Assembly (NCBI GenBank): GCA_945952445.1
Contig: CAMFIG010000015.1
Coordinates: 1 to 42,538, forward strand
DNA: 42,538 nucleotides
Direction of reading: 5' to 3'
From: an uncultured Chlamydiae bacterium
GTDB taxonomy: Bacteria > Chlamydiota > Chlamydiia > Chlamydiales > Rhabdochlamydiaceae
In this document: piece by piece, positions 1-7,455 of the stretch
Layout of the letters: each line of letters starts with the position of its first letter
Numbering within the stretch: the first letter of the stretch is position 1
Made by a program: the position numbers and the translations under genes
The notes under the pieces: generated by a model
What the model was told of the DNA's origin: nothing
Databases searched by the model: none
The model's input: the letters and a program-made list of their open reading frames with translations, nothing else

Positions 1-170
1 AAACATGACCTGAGAGCTAATAATCCTATTGCGCGCAATTAGAGAACAAAGCCAATCCAAATACAACGAGTAAACGTGATGAATATTTAGATCATAATTA
101 CAATCCAGTAGGTAGGCATAGTGATCCGTCGCATCTTTATGCCCCTGAGAATGTTTGGTGGAATAAATGA
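1..170 (+). pseudogene. broken 3' end of a toxin-like (Rhs/polymorphic toxin type) gene
   Basis: Two short reading frames look like one interrupted C-terminus. Frame 1 reads 13 residues (ending NNPIARN) before a stop at 40-42. Frame 3 is open from 24 to a stop at 168-170 and ends in a tail containing NPVGRHSDPSHLY and NVWW. The composition (His, Asp, Tyr, Trp; NPVG) resembles the variable C-terminal toxin tip of Rhs or other polymorphic toxins, which is inference and not a family match. The TGA stop overlaps the ATG of the next gene (ATGA), as in toxin-immunity pairs. The body of the gene lies outside the window, so it may be a displaced tip fragment or a frameshifted gene. Confidence 0.4.
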
Positions 171-571
171 ATATTGCAAATTACGCATCTTACTTTCATG
201 ATGGTTCAATAATTGATATATATCATGATCAATCTATAGTTATCTTCTTCATTGAAAGTGCTGAAATATCACCAGAAGAAAATATAGATAATATTGTTCT
301 TTCTGAAAGTCTTACGATTAAAGGCAAACTGCATCTCGAGGGAGTCTATTTAATCACAGAAAATGAAAAACAAGTCTCTGTCTTATTGAAGATGCTATTT
401 GATAGCGCACGTATTTTGCATCTTAAGATCGATGGCACAACAGTATCATTAGATTTGGAATGGGTGAATTTTCCTCCCCATCCTGAAGTAACTACTTATT
501 CGTTTTACAAGATAAATGCAAAAAAAATATGGTGGGAAAATATTCCTGATCTATATGACCCATTTAGTTAA
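167..571 (+). CDS. small hypothetical protein, possible immunity protein
   Basis: A 134-residue soluble acidic protein with no signal peptide and no membrane segment. It is rich in alternating beta-like stretches (SIIDIYHDQSIVIFFIES, near residues 14-31) and ends with Trp-rich segments (WVNF, KKIWWENIP). I do not recognise the family. Its ATG overlaps the stop of the preceding toxin-like tail by one ATGA, which implies translational coupling. That position, the size and the acidic character are typical of immunity proteins that follow a polymorphic toxin C-terminus. The function is therefore inferred from context only. Base composition is more AT-rich than the genes to the right, consistent with an accessory locus. 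Confidence 0.55.
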   Translation: MNIANYASYFHDGSIIDIYHDQSIVIFFIESAEISPEENIDNIVLSESLTIKGKLHLEGVYLITENEKQVSVLLKMLFDSARILHLKIDGTTVSLDLEWVNFPPHPEVTTYSFYKINAKKIWWENIPDLYDPFS

Positions 572-662
572 GCAAATGAGCCGAAAGTCATCTATCAAAA
601 GCAGATCGATGAAAAGTAAGTTGTAAGGTGAATTGTAATAGACAAGATGTTAGATAGGTTAA

Positions 663-689
663 ACCTGACGACCTCTGAAACTGTCAGGT
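663..689. repeat. imperfect hairpin in the 572-797 intergenic region
   Basis: ACCTGAC at 663-669 and GTCAGGT at 683-689 form a 7-bp inverted repeat with a 13-nt loop. ACTGTCA also occurs twice directly, at 680-686 and 698-704. There is no T-tract, so it is not a clear terminator. It lies between the end of the immunity-like gene and the end of the kinase-like array. Nothing else is evident in this 226-bp gap. Confidence 0.3.
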
Positions 690-797
690 AACTAGTGACT
701 GTCAAGTCAAGTTTAGTCTAGGACGCACGGCTTTCCCTTAAGTGTTAGTTGGCAAGACTACCTAGCTACTCACTAGAAGAAAAGAGCTCTGTCTTTT

Positions 798-1778
798 TCA
801 TAAATTTGAAGATGTGGAATGAAGGGAAGACAAAGTTGCTGTGGCATTGACTTGTTCATCCAAGTATTTTGCAAGATCGGGGGAGTTTTTTTGGAGCCAC
901 TCTTGGAGTTCTCTTGTTTCTACATAGAGCTCGCGGTGCGATAAAAATGGATTTTTCATTCTTTCATCAATTGAAAAAGAGCCGGTGTCGATTTCAAGGG
1001 CTTGGTCTTCTATGAATCCGAAGTTTTGTTTTACCAGGGGATCCCTATCTGCAATCCCTTTTTTGCTTCTTTCTAAAATCAATTTCACAAGAGAGTCAAT
1101 ACATCGGCGCGCTTCAGTTTCTTTGCCTTCTTTGCAAAGTTTTCGGATTTTTGGAGTCACTAACTCTGCCCTTTTTTGCATGACAAAGCGGGTTGAGTCT
1201 AAGTCGATTGTGTGCTTGACTCCGATTTTATCATAGATCACAAGCTTTTTATGTAGCTGCTTAGTTGGATTCAAATGAACGTAAAGAAGACCTGTTTCTT
1301 CACGCAAACGATCCCATGCGATTTTGCAGCTATTGAAGGTGTTTTGGATGCGGAACATTCGGATTCCGACTACTTTTTGGATATAGGGCTCTAAAGAAGA
1401 GGGTAATGGGAGGCGATGTAGCCAATGTGCTGGGTTGTCGAGATTGGAATGATCCTCTTTTTTCCAGGCTCTTTTAAAATAGACAAACCGCATTTGGTCT
1501 AGCTTGAAAAATTTGATCACTGTCGTTTTATCCTGGCTTAAAAACGTAAAGCACTCGCTACCCATGCCGAGAAATGTATAGGGTTGGTCTAAAAGAGCTT
1601 CGACATCTTGGGTGGGAAGAGGGGTATCCCATAGAGGATTGGTAGGGATATCTTGAGCAAATAATTTTTGTAAGTAGAACCCATCGGTGCGTCGGTCGCA
1701 GAAAGTGTGGATAAGGCCGAACACGCCAATTCCTAGCAGGCACTTTCCCAATGCCATCCCAAATTTTTTAAGTCTCAT
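798..1778 (-). CDS. kinase-fold-like exported paralogue, copy 1 (last in array)
   Basis: A 326-residue member of the five-copy array. Residues 1-25 hold a basic start and a hydrophobic segment (signal peptide or anchor), followed by FCDRRTDGF at 26-34. Residues 69-80 look like a glycine-rich loop (FLGMGSECFTF), with VIKFF giving a candidate ATP lysine at K89. EETGLL near 160 could be the alpha-C glutamate. FVMQKRAEL near 198-206 sits where a hinge would be. ADRD (D244, D246), N252 of QNFG and IDTG (D264) imitate the catalytic loop and the DFG aspartate. The C-terminal tail is longer than in the sister copies. Start: ATG, 14 nt after the stop of copy 2. Not a named family I can recall; kinase-like assignment is inference from the motif order. 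Substrate and location are unknown. Confidence 0.7.
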   Translation of the reverse strand: MRLKKFGMALGKCLLGIGVFGLIHTFCDRRTDGFYLQKLFAQDIPTNPLWDTPLPTQDVEALLDQPYTFLGMGSECFTFLSQDKTTVIKFFKLDQMRFVYFKRAWKKEDHSNLDNPAHWLHRLPLPSSLEPYIQKVVGIRMFRIQNTFNSCKIAWDRLREETGLLYVHLNPTKQLHKKLVIYDKIGVKHTIDLDSTRFVMQKRAELVTPKIRKLCKEGKETEARRCIDSLVKLILERSKKGIADRDPLVKQNFGFIEDQALEIDTGSFSIDERMKNPFLSHRELYVETRELQEWLQKNSPDLAKYLDEQVNATATLSSLHSTSSNL

Positions 1779-1792
1779 AGTTCCAATCTATT

Positions 1793-2674
1793 TTAAAGAT
1801 GATCGGATTCTATCATAGTTTCTAATTCTTCTTCAAGAAAGGGGAGAAGAGAGGGATAATGAATGGATATCCATTTTTTTAAGCTGGCTGTCGTTTTTAG
1901 GATTTCCGGTAGGTAGTTTTCCGGCGTAGCCATCGAGGCGTCTAACGAGAAGGGTCCGACATCGAGCTGGATGGCATGACCATCTAAAATACCGAAATTC
2001 GAGCGGACAAGAGAATCGTTGTCAAAAATTCCTTTGGAGTATTTTGCTTTGAGAAGCTGCAAAAGAGAGTGAAGGCTTTTTTTAGCTGCAATGTCATTGC
2101 CATGCTCTTTATAAGAGAGCAGCGTTGGGTAGACAAGGTCGGCTTTTTTTTGCAAAATGAAGGCTGTTTTGTCGAGAGAAATAGGGTGGGCGATGCCAAG
2201 TTTGTCGATAATTTTTAGGGGATGTTGGAAAATTTCTGTCGGCTGTAGATGAAGGTATACAAGGGCTGTTTCTTCTGCTAAAAGCTGATAGGCGATCGTA
2301 TAGCTTTGGAATGTTTTATCGAGTTTTTGACTAAAATAGAGACGGGAGGGTTTAGCCCATCTATTGAGAAATGGGATATGGCTTAAAAAGCCATGCAAGG
2401 CGATTTTTTTCTGGTATCGATTTGAGGGGAACTTAATCACATATTTTCCATCTTTTGAAACGAATACAAAACATTGTTTTCCCTTCCCTAAATATGTATA
2501 GGGTTGATCAAAGACTGCGGCGTTAGAAAGAGGCATACTTGGTAGGTATTCTTGCGATAGTGGGAGGTTGTTTTTGATGCACGAAATCGAAAAACCATCT
2601 GTTTGTTTATTGCAAAACTTCCAAATTCCGAATATGCAGACGGCGCATAAGAGATATTTACAGAGTTTTCGCAC
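1793..2674 (-). CDS. kinase-fold-like exported paralogue, copy 2
   Basis: The shortest copy at 293 residues. It begins with GTG, preceded by a GAGG Shine-Dalgarno at a 6-nt spacing, and overlaps the end of copy 3 by 17 nt. The N-terminal hydrophobic segment (residues 5-19) is followed by FCNKQTDGF. The putative glycine loop is YLGKGKQCFVF, and VIKF gives K81. EETALV, FILQKKADL, FDND, SNFG and LDVG repeat the order of key residues seen in the other copies. VIKFPS replaces the VIKFF of the others, and the charged insert after the lysine is shorter, making this the most diverged N-lobe. All would-be catalytic Asp, Asn and Lys residues are kept, so it does not look like a decayed gene. Confidence 0.7.
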   Translation of the reverse strand: MRKLCKYLLCAVCIFGIWKFCNKQTDGFSISCIKNNLPLSQEYLPSMPLSNAAVFDQPYTYLGKGKQCFVFVSKDGKYVIKFPSNRYQKKIALHGFLSHIPFLNRWAKPSRLYFSQKLDKTFQSYTIAYQLLAEETALVYLHLQPTEIFQHPLKIIDKLGIAHPISLDKTAFILQKKADLVYPTLLSYKEHGNDIAAKKSLHSLLQLLKAKYSKGIFDNDSLVRSNFGILDGHAIQLDVGPFSLDASMATPENYLPEILKTTASLKKWISIHYPSLLPFLEEELETMIESDHL

Positions 2675-3563
2675 TAGCAGCCTCGTGGAGTTCTTCGTCT
2701 AAAAGAGGGATTAACTCAGGGTGATATTCGGCCATCCAGTTTCTTAGACGCAAAGTCATGTGGTTGATATCTTGCAAATAGACGTCAGGAGAGATGCGGG
2801 AAGGGTCTTTGCGAAACCTGCCGACGTCAATGACGATGACTTTTTCTCCTAGACATCCGAAGTTTCGATGGATTTTTGCGTCTTCGTCAAAGATCCCTTT
2901 TTCACAGCGATGGATCACGACTTCAATGAGGGAGTGGAGTACCTTTTGCGCTTCTTCCCATTTTTTTTGCTCTGCTAAGAGAGAGAGCTTGGGTAAAATC
3001 AGGTCAGCTTTTTTTTGCACAATGAATTCTGTTTGATCCAAATCGATAGGATGATGGATTCCAATTTTATCGATGATTTCTACTTTTTGATGCAGGTGTT
3101 TTGTTTTATTGAGGTGGACGTAAAGAAGCCCTGTTTCTTCTCTTAGCTCTTCAAAAGAGAGTTTATAGCTTGTAAAATCTCTTTGTAGTTTTTCTAGTCT
3201 TTTGTTTTTTTTGCGCTGCAGCTTCGTTTTTAGGAAGTCGGGCAAGGGAAAGTTTTCTAGCCAAGACGGGGTGCTTCGCAAATGGTGCTTAAAAAACTTG
3301 ATGACAAAGGTTCCGTCTGCCGATACAAATGCGTAGCATTGGCCGCCTGATCCAAGATAAGAATAGGGTTGATCTAGTGCTTTTTGGAGTTGCAAAAGCG
3401 CATCAGGAGGCACCGAAGCATCCCATTCGGGATGGTATTCTAGCGAAGAATGAATATGCTGCACGATAAAGCCATCTGTTTGCGAAAGGCAAAAAGAAGA
3501 AAGGGCTCGCAGGCAAATTACGCCAGCTAAGGAAAATATAGCCCATTTCAAAACAGCTTTCAT
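2658..3563 (-). CDS. kinase-fold-like exported paralogue, copy 3
   Basis: A 301-residue paralogue. A basic start (MKAVLK) and a hydrophobic run to about residue 22 are followed by FCLSQTDGF at 24-32. YLGSGGQCYAF (69-79) resembles the nucleotide-binding loop and K89 in VIKFF the ATP-binding lysine. EETGLLYVHLN is the most conserved block of the family and may carry the lysine-pairing glutamate. FIVQKKADLI, FDED, RNFG and IDVGRF complete the set. Its ATG overlaps the stop of copy 4 by 4 nt, so the two are translationally coupled. Copies 3 and 5 share the extra RFRKDPSR segment after IDVG, suggesting that they are closest to each other. Confidence 0.7.
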   Translation of the reverse strand: MKAVLKWAIFSLAGVICLRALSSFCLSQTDGFIVQHIHSSLEYHPEWDASVPPDALLQLQKALDQPYSYLGSGGQCYAFVSADGTFVIKFFKHHLRSTPSWLENFPLPDFLKTKLQRKKNKRLEKLQRDFTSYKLSFEELREETGLLYVHLNKTKHLHQKVEIIDKIGIHHPIDLDQTEFIVQKKADLILPKLSLLAEQKKWEEAQKVLHSLIEVVIHRCEKGIFDEDAKIHRNFGCLGEKVIVIDVGRFRKDPSRISPDVYLQDINHMTLRLRNWMAEYHPELIPLLDEELHEAASAKTL

Positions 3564-4498
3564 AAGCTAGTCTCCTCGATGTTTAGATCGGAGCGGAGGG
3601 CCTTGAGTTTTTCAGAAAGATACGCGCCAAGCTCTGGGTAGGAGTCTTGTAGCCATGTTTCAAAAGGACCGGTAATGCGTTGTAGCTCTCTCCACTTTGA
3701 GTTAGCTGTGCGGGAGTCCTCTTTCTTCATGAGCCTGCCCACATCGATTTTGATCGCTTTTTCTCCTAAAAATCCGCAGTTAGTTCGGATATTGGGATCT
3801 CTGTCATGATATCCTTTATCACAGCGGTTCAGAATGAGTTCGACGATAGCATCGATATGGCGCTTCGCTTCACTTAAATTCCCGTTTTTCATAAGAGCAT
3901 TGATCCGATCAAAGACAAGATCTGCTTTTCTTTGGACAATGAAATCCATCTTGTCGAGGTCGATCGTATGGCGGATTTTAAGCTTGTCGATGAGGGTGAG
4001 CTTTTTCTGTAAATCTTGCGTGGGGTTTAGATGGATAAATAAGACCCCTGTTTCTTCCTGAAGTTCTTCAAAAGCGATTTTATAGCTTGCAAAATCCCTT
4101 TGGATCTTATCTTGTCGGTGCCAAGTTTTCTTAGCTCGATAACGGTCGAGAACATAAGGAATGGGAAAATAGCGGATCCAAAGAGGGACGGTAAAGACTC
4201 TTTGTTTAAAAAACTTGATCACATACTTTTCATCTTGGCTTAAGAAAATAAAGGATTGTCCCCCACAGCCTATATAGCGATAGGGTTGTTCGAAGGCGAT
4301 AGCTAGCTCTTCTTTCTCTTCTGTTTTGAGTGCTCTTGTGTCAAAGGCTGGATTGTAAGGACGGGAAGAGGAGATCGCGTTGAGGGTAAATCCGTCGGTA
4401 GAGCGGTGGCAAAACGCTTGGATTCCATATAAACAGACGATAGCAAGTCCTAATTTCCAAGAGAGGGCCCTTAAACGAGCTAGAGAGAGTCTTTGCAT
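3560..4498 (-). CDS. kinase-fold-like exported paralogue, copy 4
   Basis: A 312-residue paralogue with a slightly longer N-terminus: an Arg-rich start, a hydrophobic segment around residues 14-28, then FCHRSTDGF at 29-37. YIGCGGQSFIF matches the glycine loop, with Ser in place of the Cys found in the sister copies. K95 (VIKFF) is the putative ATP lysine. EETGVLFIHLN, FIVQRKADLV, HDRD, TNCG and IDVGRL follow in order. The Asn-Cys-Gly here replaces Asn-Phe-Gly, and the segment after IDVG differs from copies 3 and 5. Its ATG lies inside the end of copy 5 (19-nt overlap). Function unknown; a signalling or effector role is inference. Confidence 0.7.
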   Translation of the reverse strand: MQRLSLARLRALSWKLGLAIVCLYGIQAFCHRSTDGFTLNAISSSRPYNPAFDTRALKTEEKEELAIAFEQPYRYIGCGGQSFIFLSQDEKYVIKFFKQRVFTVPLWIRYFPIPYVLDRYRAKKTWHRQDKIQRDFASYKIAFEELQEETGVLFIHLNPTQDLQKKLTLIDKLKIRHTIDLDKMDFIVQRKADLVFDRINALMKNGNLSEAKRHIDAIVELILNRCDKGYHDRDPNIRTNCGFLGEKAIKIDVGRLMKKEDSRTANSKWRELQRITGPFETWLQDSYPELGAYLSEKLKALRSDLNIEETSL

Positions 4499-5388
4499 GA
4501 TCTATCCAGGTTGTTGATTTCTTGTTGCAAGTGGCGGTCTAAGGAGGGTTCTTTTTCCTCTAGCCATTGGTGTAGATGGTCTGTAATTCTGATGATATCT
4601 TCTCGGTATGTGGAAGGATTCTTTCTAGAAGGATCTTTGCGAAACCTTCCTACGTCAATTTGGATCAGTTTCCCTTGGCAGATCCCAAAATTCGTATTGA
4701 TATCAGGATCTTTGTCGAAGATCCCTTTTTGCGCTCGTGCAGCAAGATAGGCAACGAGGTCGGAAAGAACCTCTTGTGCTTGCTGTAGGTTTCCTTCTTG
4801 GATCCAGGCTTCTAAGGAGGGGTAGAATAGCGATGCCTTTTTTTGGAGAAGAAATTCCGTAGAGTCTAAATCCAGCCGATGATGGACGCCGATTTTATCG
4901 TAGAGGTCTATAGAGATGCCAAGAGAGGTTGTTTTATTGAGATGCTCAAAAAGAAGGCCTGTCTCTTCTTTTAAGTCTTTATATGCGATTTTGTAACTTT
5001 CAAAATCCTTGGCAAGTTCGTGCTCTTTGGCTGCGATTTTCTTCAGCCTATAGTTCTCTAGAGAAAATGGAAATCGAAGGGATGTTATCCAGAAAGGAGG
5101 TCTTAAGTGGTATAGGCGAAATAGCTTAAGCACATATTGGTCGTCTTGCGAGACAAATACGTAACACTGAGCTCCTTTTCCAAGATAGTAAAAAGGTTGG
5201 TTTAAGACTAAGCGAACTCGTGCAAGATCCTGGTCTGAAATGGAGATATCCCAATCGGGATTATAAGAGAGACTAGATTGGACTTTATAAAGAGCAAAGC
5301 CGTCGGTTTGGCGATGGCAGAATCTTTGGACTCCTATCGCGAGCAGGATAAATAAAATAATTTTAGGGATGGTTCGCAGCAGGTGCAT
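4480..5388 (-). CDS. kinase-fold-like exported paralogue, copy 5 (first in operon)
   Basis: A 302-residue protein and the promoter-proximal gene of the array. The hydrophobic segment (about residues 8-21) is followed by FCHRQTDGF (23-31). The putative kinase landmarks are YLGKGAQCYVF (68-78), K88 in VLKLF, EE141-142, a hinge-like LLQKKASLF (180-188), FDKD (D225, D227), N233 of TNFG and IDVG (D245). The Asn-to-Asp distance of 12 is close to that of true kinases, but the Asp-to-Asn distance is 6 rather than the usual 5. Start: ATG about 24 nt downstream of the predicted transcription start, with no strong Shine-Dalgarno. The N-terminal segment predicts export or membrane anchoring, which is odd for an ATP-using enzyme unless it acts in a host cell. 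Confidence 0.7.
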   Translation of the reverse strand: MHLLRTIPKIILFILLAIGVQRFCHRQTDGFALYKVQSSLSYNPDWDISISDQDLARVRLVLNQPFYYLGKGAQCYVFVSQDDQYVLKLFRLYHLRPPFWITSLRFPFSLENYRLKKIAAKEHELAKDFESYKIAYKDLKEETGLLFEHLNKTTSLGISIDLYDKIGVHHRLDLDSTEFLLQKKASLFYPSLEAWIQEGNLQQAQEVLSDLVAYLAARAQKGIFDKDPDINTNFGICQGKLIQIDVGRFRKDPSRKNPSTYREDIIRITDHLHQWLEEKEPSLDRHLQQEINNLDRSCKDSL

Positions 5389-5418
5389 ACTTTTTTATAT
5401 TAGGGCTAAAGGGGGTAC

Positions 5419-5447
5419 ATACTAGGTAGAATATTGCCGATTGTCAA
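5419..5447 (-). promoter_or_regulatory. sigma70-like promoter of the five-gene kinase-like array
   Basis: On the minus strand, TTGACA (5442-5447) and TAGTAT (5419-5424) are separated by exactly 17 bp. This is a near-consensus promoter placed 30 bp upstream of the first gene of the array. Transcription should start near 5412. It is the best promoter sequence noticed in the window, so the array is probably well expressed from a housekeeping-type sigma factor. Confidence 0.7.
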
Positions 5448-5512
5448 GGTTTGTTTTCTCTGCTTTTTTTCAGGAAAATCTAATATGATGTAGCGCAGTT
5501 TTTAGAGGTTCT

Positions 5513-6469
5513 ATGTTAGTAGAAGCAAAATCCCCCTTGTATTTTCCTTGTATTCAGAATCCTTTGGTTTCTTCTAAAATTCTGGCTGTCTTTGAAAGAG
5601 TGATGCATGCTTCTATGCAATTATTTTTTACAATCAAGAAGATGTCTTGGGTCCCTTTAGCGGTTAAGGAGAGTCTGACTCAGATCGTAGGCTCTATTTT
5701 TACAAGGCATCAAATGACGTTAAAGGAGATTTCATTTTATCTTCCTTTAGACAGAAGAGATTGTATGGATAGGGTTGGCAAAGCTTTTGCTTCTTCTTCT
5801 CTTCATTTGTCTCGGGCATATGATTTGCATCGTTTGCATGGAGATCTTACCTTTGTAACGGATTGCGTAAAAAAAGACTCGAAAGCGGCGCATGCATGGA
5901 TATTGCATCTGGCAAAAATAGCAGGAAAAGAGGTCTGTTACCCGGATGGATATAAATCTACTTTTGATGCTTCGATGGAACTTGCAAGGCTTTACGGAAA
6001 TATCCCTCCGATTTGTGTGGAGAAACTAGGCGATTCTTCAGTCTCTGTTTTAGCTCAGATTTATGCTCTGGAAAGAGAAAGCTTTACAAGGGATTCTCTT
6101 TTGTCTTTCCCAGATTTAAAAAAAATTCTCCTCTCTCCGCAGACAGCATGTTATGTAGCGCGAAGATCTGGAAGCCAAGAGATTCTTGGCGTATTATGGG
6201 AGCGCAGAGAAGACCCTCATTTCCATATCTGCTGTGTTGCGAGAAAAGCAGGAGCTGCGGGGCTCCACATTGGAGAGCGGCTAATGCAAGTCTTGCTAGA
6301 GAATCATCTTGAAGATTCGATGTTTTTAGAAGTAGATGTAAATAATAAGACGGCGATTTCTTTGTATCAAAAGATGGGATTTCGAGTCATGGGATGGCGT
6401 CCCAATTATTATACCCATCCCGACTCCGATGCATGGATAATGTACCGGAATCGGGATCAGTCTGCTTAA
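5513..6469 (+). CDS. GNAT-family N-acetyltransferase with unknown N-terminal half
   Basis: A 318-residue protein. The C-terminal ~150 residues are a GNAT domain: the acetyl-CoA loop region reads RKAGAAGLHIG (about 244-254), followed by the helix ERLMQVLLE, then FLEVDVNNKTAISLY and KMGFRVMG, the classic RimI-like strand-Asn-helix-GF signature. It should transfer an acetyl group from acetyl-CoA to an amine; the substrate cannot be told from sequence. The first ~165 residues (including a region of small helices) match nothing I recognise. Start: ATG with AGAGG five bases upstream. It is divergent from the kinase-like array and converges on the next gene with a 4-nt overlap. Confidence 0.75.
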   Translation: MLVEAKSPLYFPCIQNPLVSSKILAVFERVMHASMQLFFTIKKMSWVPLAVKESLTQIVGSIFTRHQMTLKEISFYLPLDRRDCMDRVGKAFASSSLHLSRAYDLHRLHGDLTFVTDCVKKDSKAAHAWILHLAKIAGKEVCYPDGYKSTFDASMELARLYGNIPPICVEKLGDSSVSVLAQIYALERESFTRDSLLSFPDLKKILLSPQTACYVARRSGSQEILGVLWERREDPHFHICCVARKAGAAGLHIGERLMQVLLENHLEDSMFLEVDVNNKTAISLYQKMGFRVMGWRPNYYTHPDSDAWIMYRNRDQSA

Positions 6470-7326
6470 TCGATATGGATGGTCCGTTCTATGTCATTGA
6501 AAGGACCTGGAACGAGTTTGTTCTGAGGATCGATTAGCTCTAAGCGAATTTTGTGGTCTCCTTGGCTGAGGCCATAGATGTAATAAGGCTGCCATTGAAC
6601 TAAAAAGCGTTTGTTTTCACCATCGATCGTTAGCCGCACTTTATATCCGTCCTTAGAAAGAACGCAATTGCTGACAAAAAAATCTAGTAGAATTGGTTTT
6701 TTCGGATCTTGATAGGTGCCTTGTGGCTCGTTATATGTGATGAAAGGAGCTGTCAGAGAAGCCCCAAATCCATCTTTTTGGGTATGATAATAAAATGTGC
6801 TTGCGATGAAGCTCTGTGGATGTCTCATCCCTTCTGGCCCTTTAATGCTTTCTCCGTAAGAGCGACAAGGGAAAGCCCGGATAATATGCTTGCCGGGTTC
6901 TAGCTGGAATGGGATGTCTAGCTCAACAGTTTGATCGTAGTATTCTTCATGGTCATCATTGGCATCCCAAAGCGCTTCATCGATTTCGAAATAGGGACGG
7001 TTATCAATAAAAATATGGATGCTCTGTCCTTGAGAGTCATTGTAGATCTCATTTTTTCTTGGAAAATCACTATCTACGCCTAAAGGGAATCCATCCAGGC
7101 GCATCTGAAGCTGAATTGGTTGCTTATGTAGGACCTTTTGGTCGCTAGGGTATTCTAACCTCAATTCCACATGGCGCGGCTCCGGAGTCGTTTCTACGGG
7201 GACTACCTGGATTTCTGTCGCATTAGGAGCGCTTTCTGATAACTCGATTGCTAAGGCTTTTGGGGAAGAAAGCGAGAAAGCCAAAAGGCTGAGTAGGGGA
7301 ATAAGACCTCTGTATTTTCCTGTCAT
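6466..7326 (-). CDS. secreted hypothetical protein with two beta-type repeats
   Basis: A 286-residue protein with a clear signal peptide (MTGKYRG, then a Leu/Ser-rich core, cleavage near PKALA at about 26). The mature part is beta-strand rich and seems duplicated: both halves carry a strand-turn of the form GKHIIRAF (about 144-151) and GDHKIRLEL (about 256-264), as in Ig-like domains whose last strands read G-x-H-x-I-R. A single Cys in each half (CRSYGE, SNCVLS) may form a disulphide. No catalytic motif is visible. A periplasmic or surface location is inferred. It converges with the GNAT gene, overlapping it by 4 nt. Confidence 0.65.
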   Translation of the reverse strand: MTGKYRGLIPLLSLLAFSLSSPKALAIELSESAPNATEIQVVPVETTPEPRHVELRLEYPSDQKVLHKQPIQLQMRLDGFPLGVDSDFPRKNEIYNDSQGQSIHIFIDNRPYFEIDEALWDANDDHEEYYDQTVELDIPFQLEPGKHIIRAFPCRSYGESIKGPEGMRHPQSFIASTFYYHTQKDGFGASLTAPFITYNEPQGTYQDPKKPILLDFFVSNCVLSKDGYKVRLTIDGENKRFLVQWQPYYIYGLSQGDHKIRLELIDPQNKLVPGPFNDIERTIHID

Positions 7327-7455
7327 GATATACCCTCATAAATTGTAATATCTGCTTAAAATGACATTTACTTGTTTTTTGTTTTTGCGTCCACAAAATG
7401 TTTTGTTGATTGTTAAATGCGTTTAATTTATCTCGAAAATAAAGAGATGTTGCAT

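Noticed and set aside
785-800. Terminator for the kinase-like array at its 3' end
   Set aside because: Only a weak A/T stem (AAAAG with CTTTT) can be drawn; it is too unstable to call.
5458-5489. Promoter for the GNAT gene around TAATAT at 5481-5486
   Set aside because: The -10-like hexamer has no recognisable -35 partner at proper spacing.
7327-7455. Promoter for the phosphate transporter
   Set aside because: Several AT-rich hexamers exist, but none with both boxes at 16-18 bp spacing, so I do not call one.
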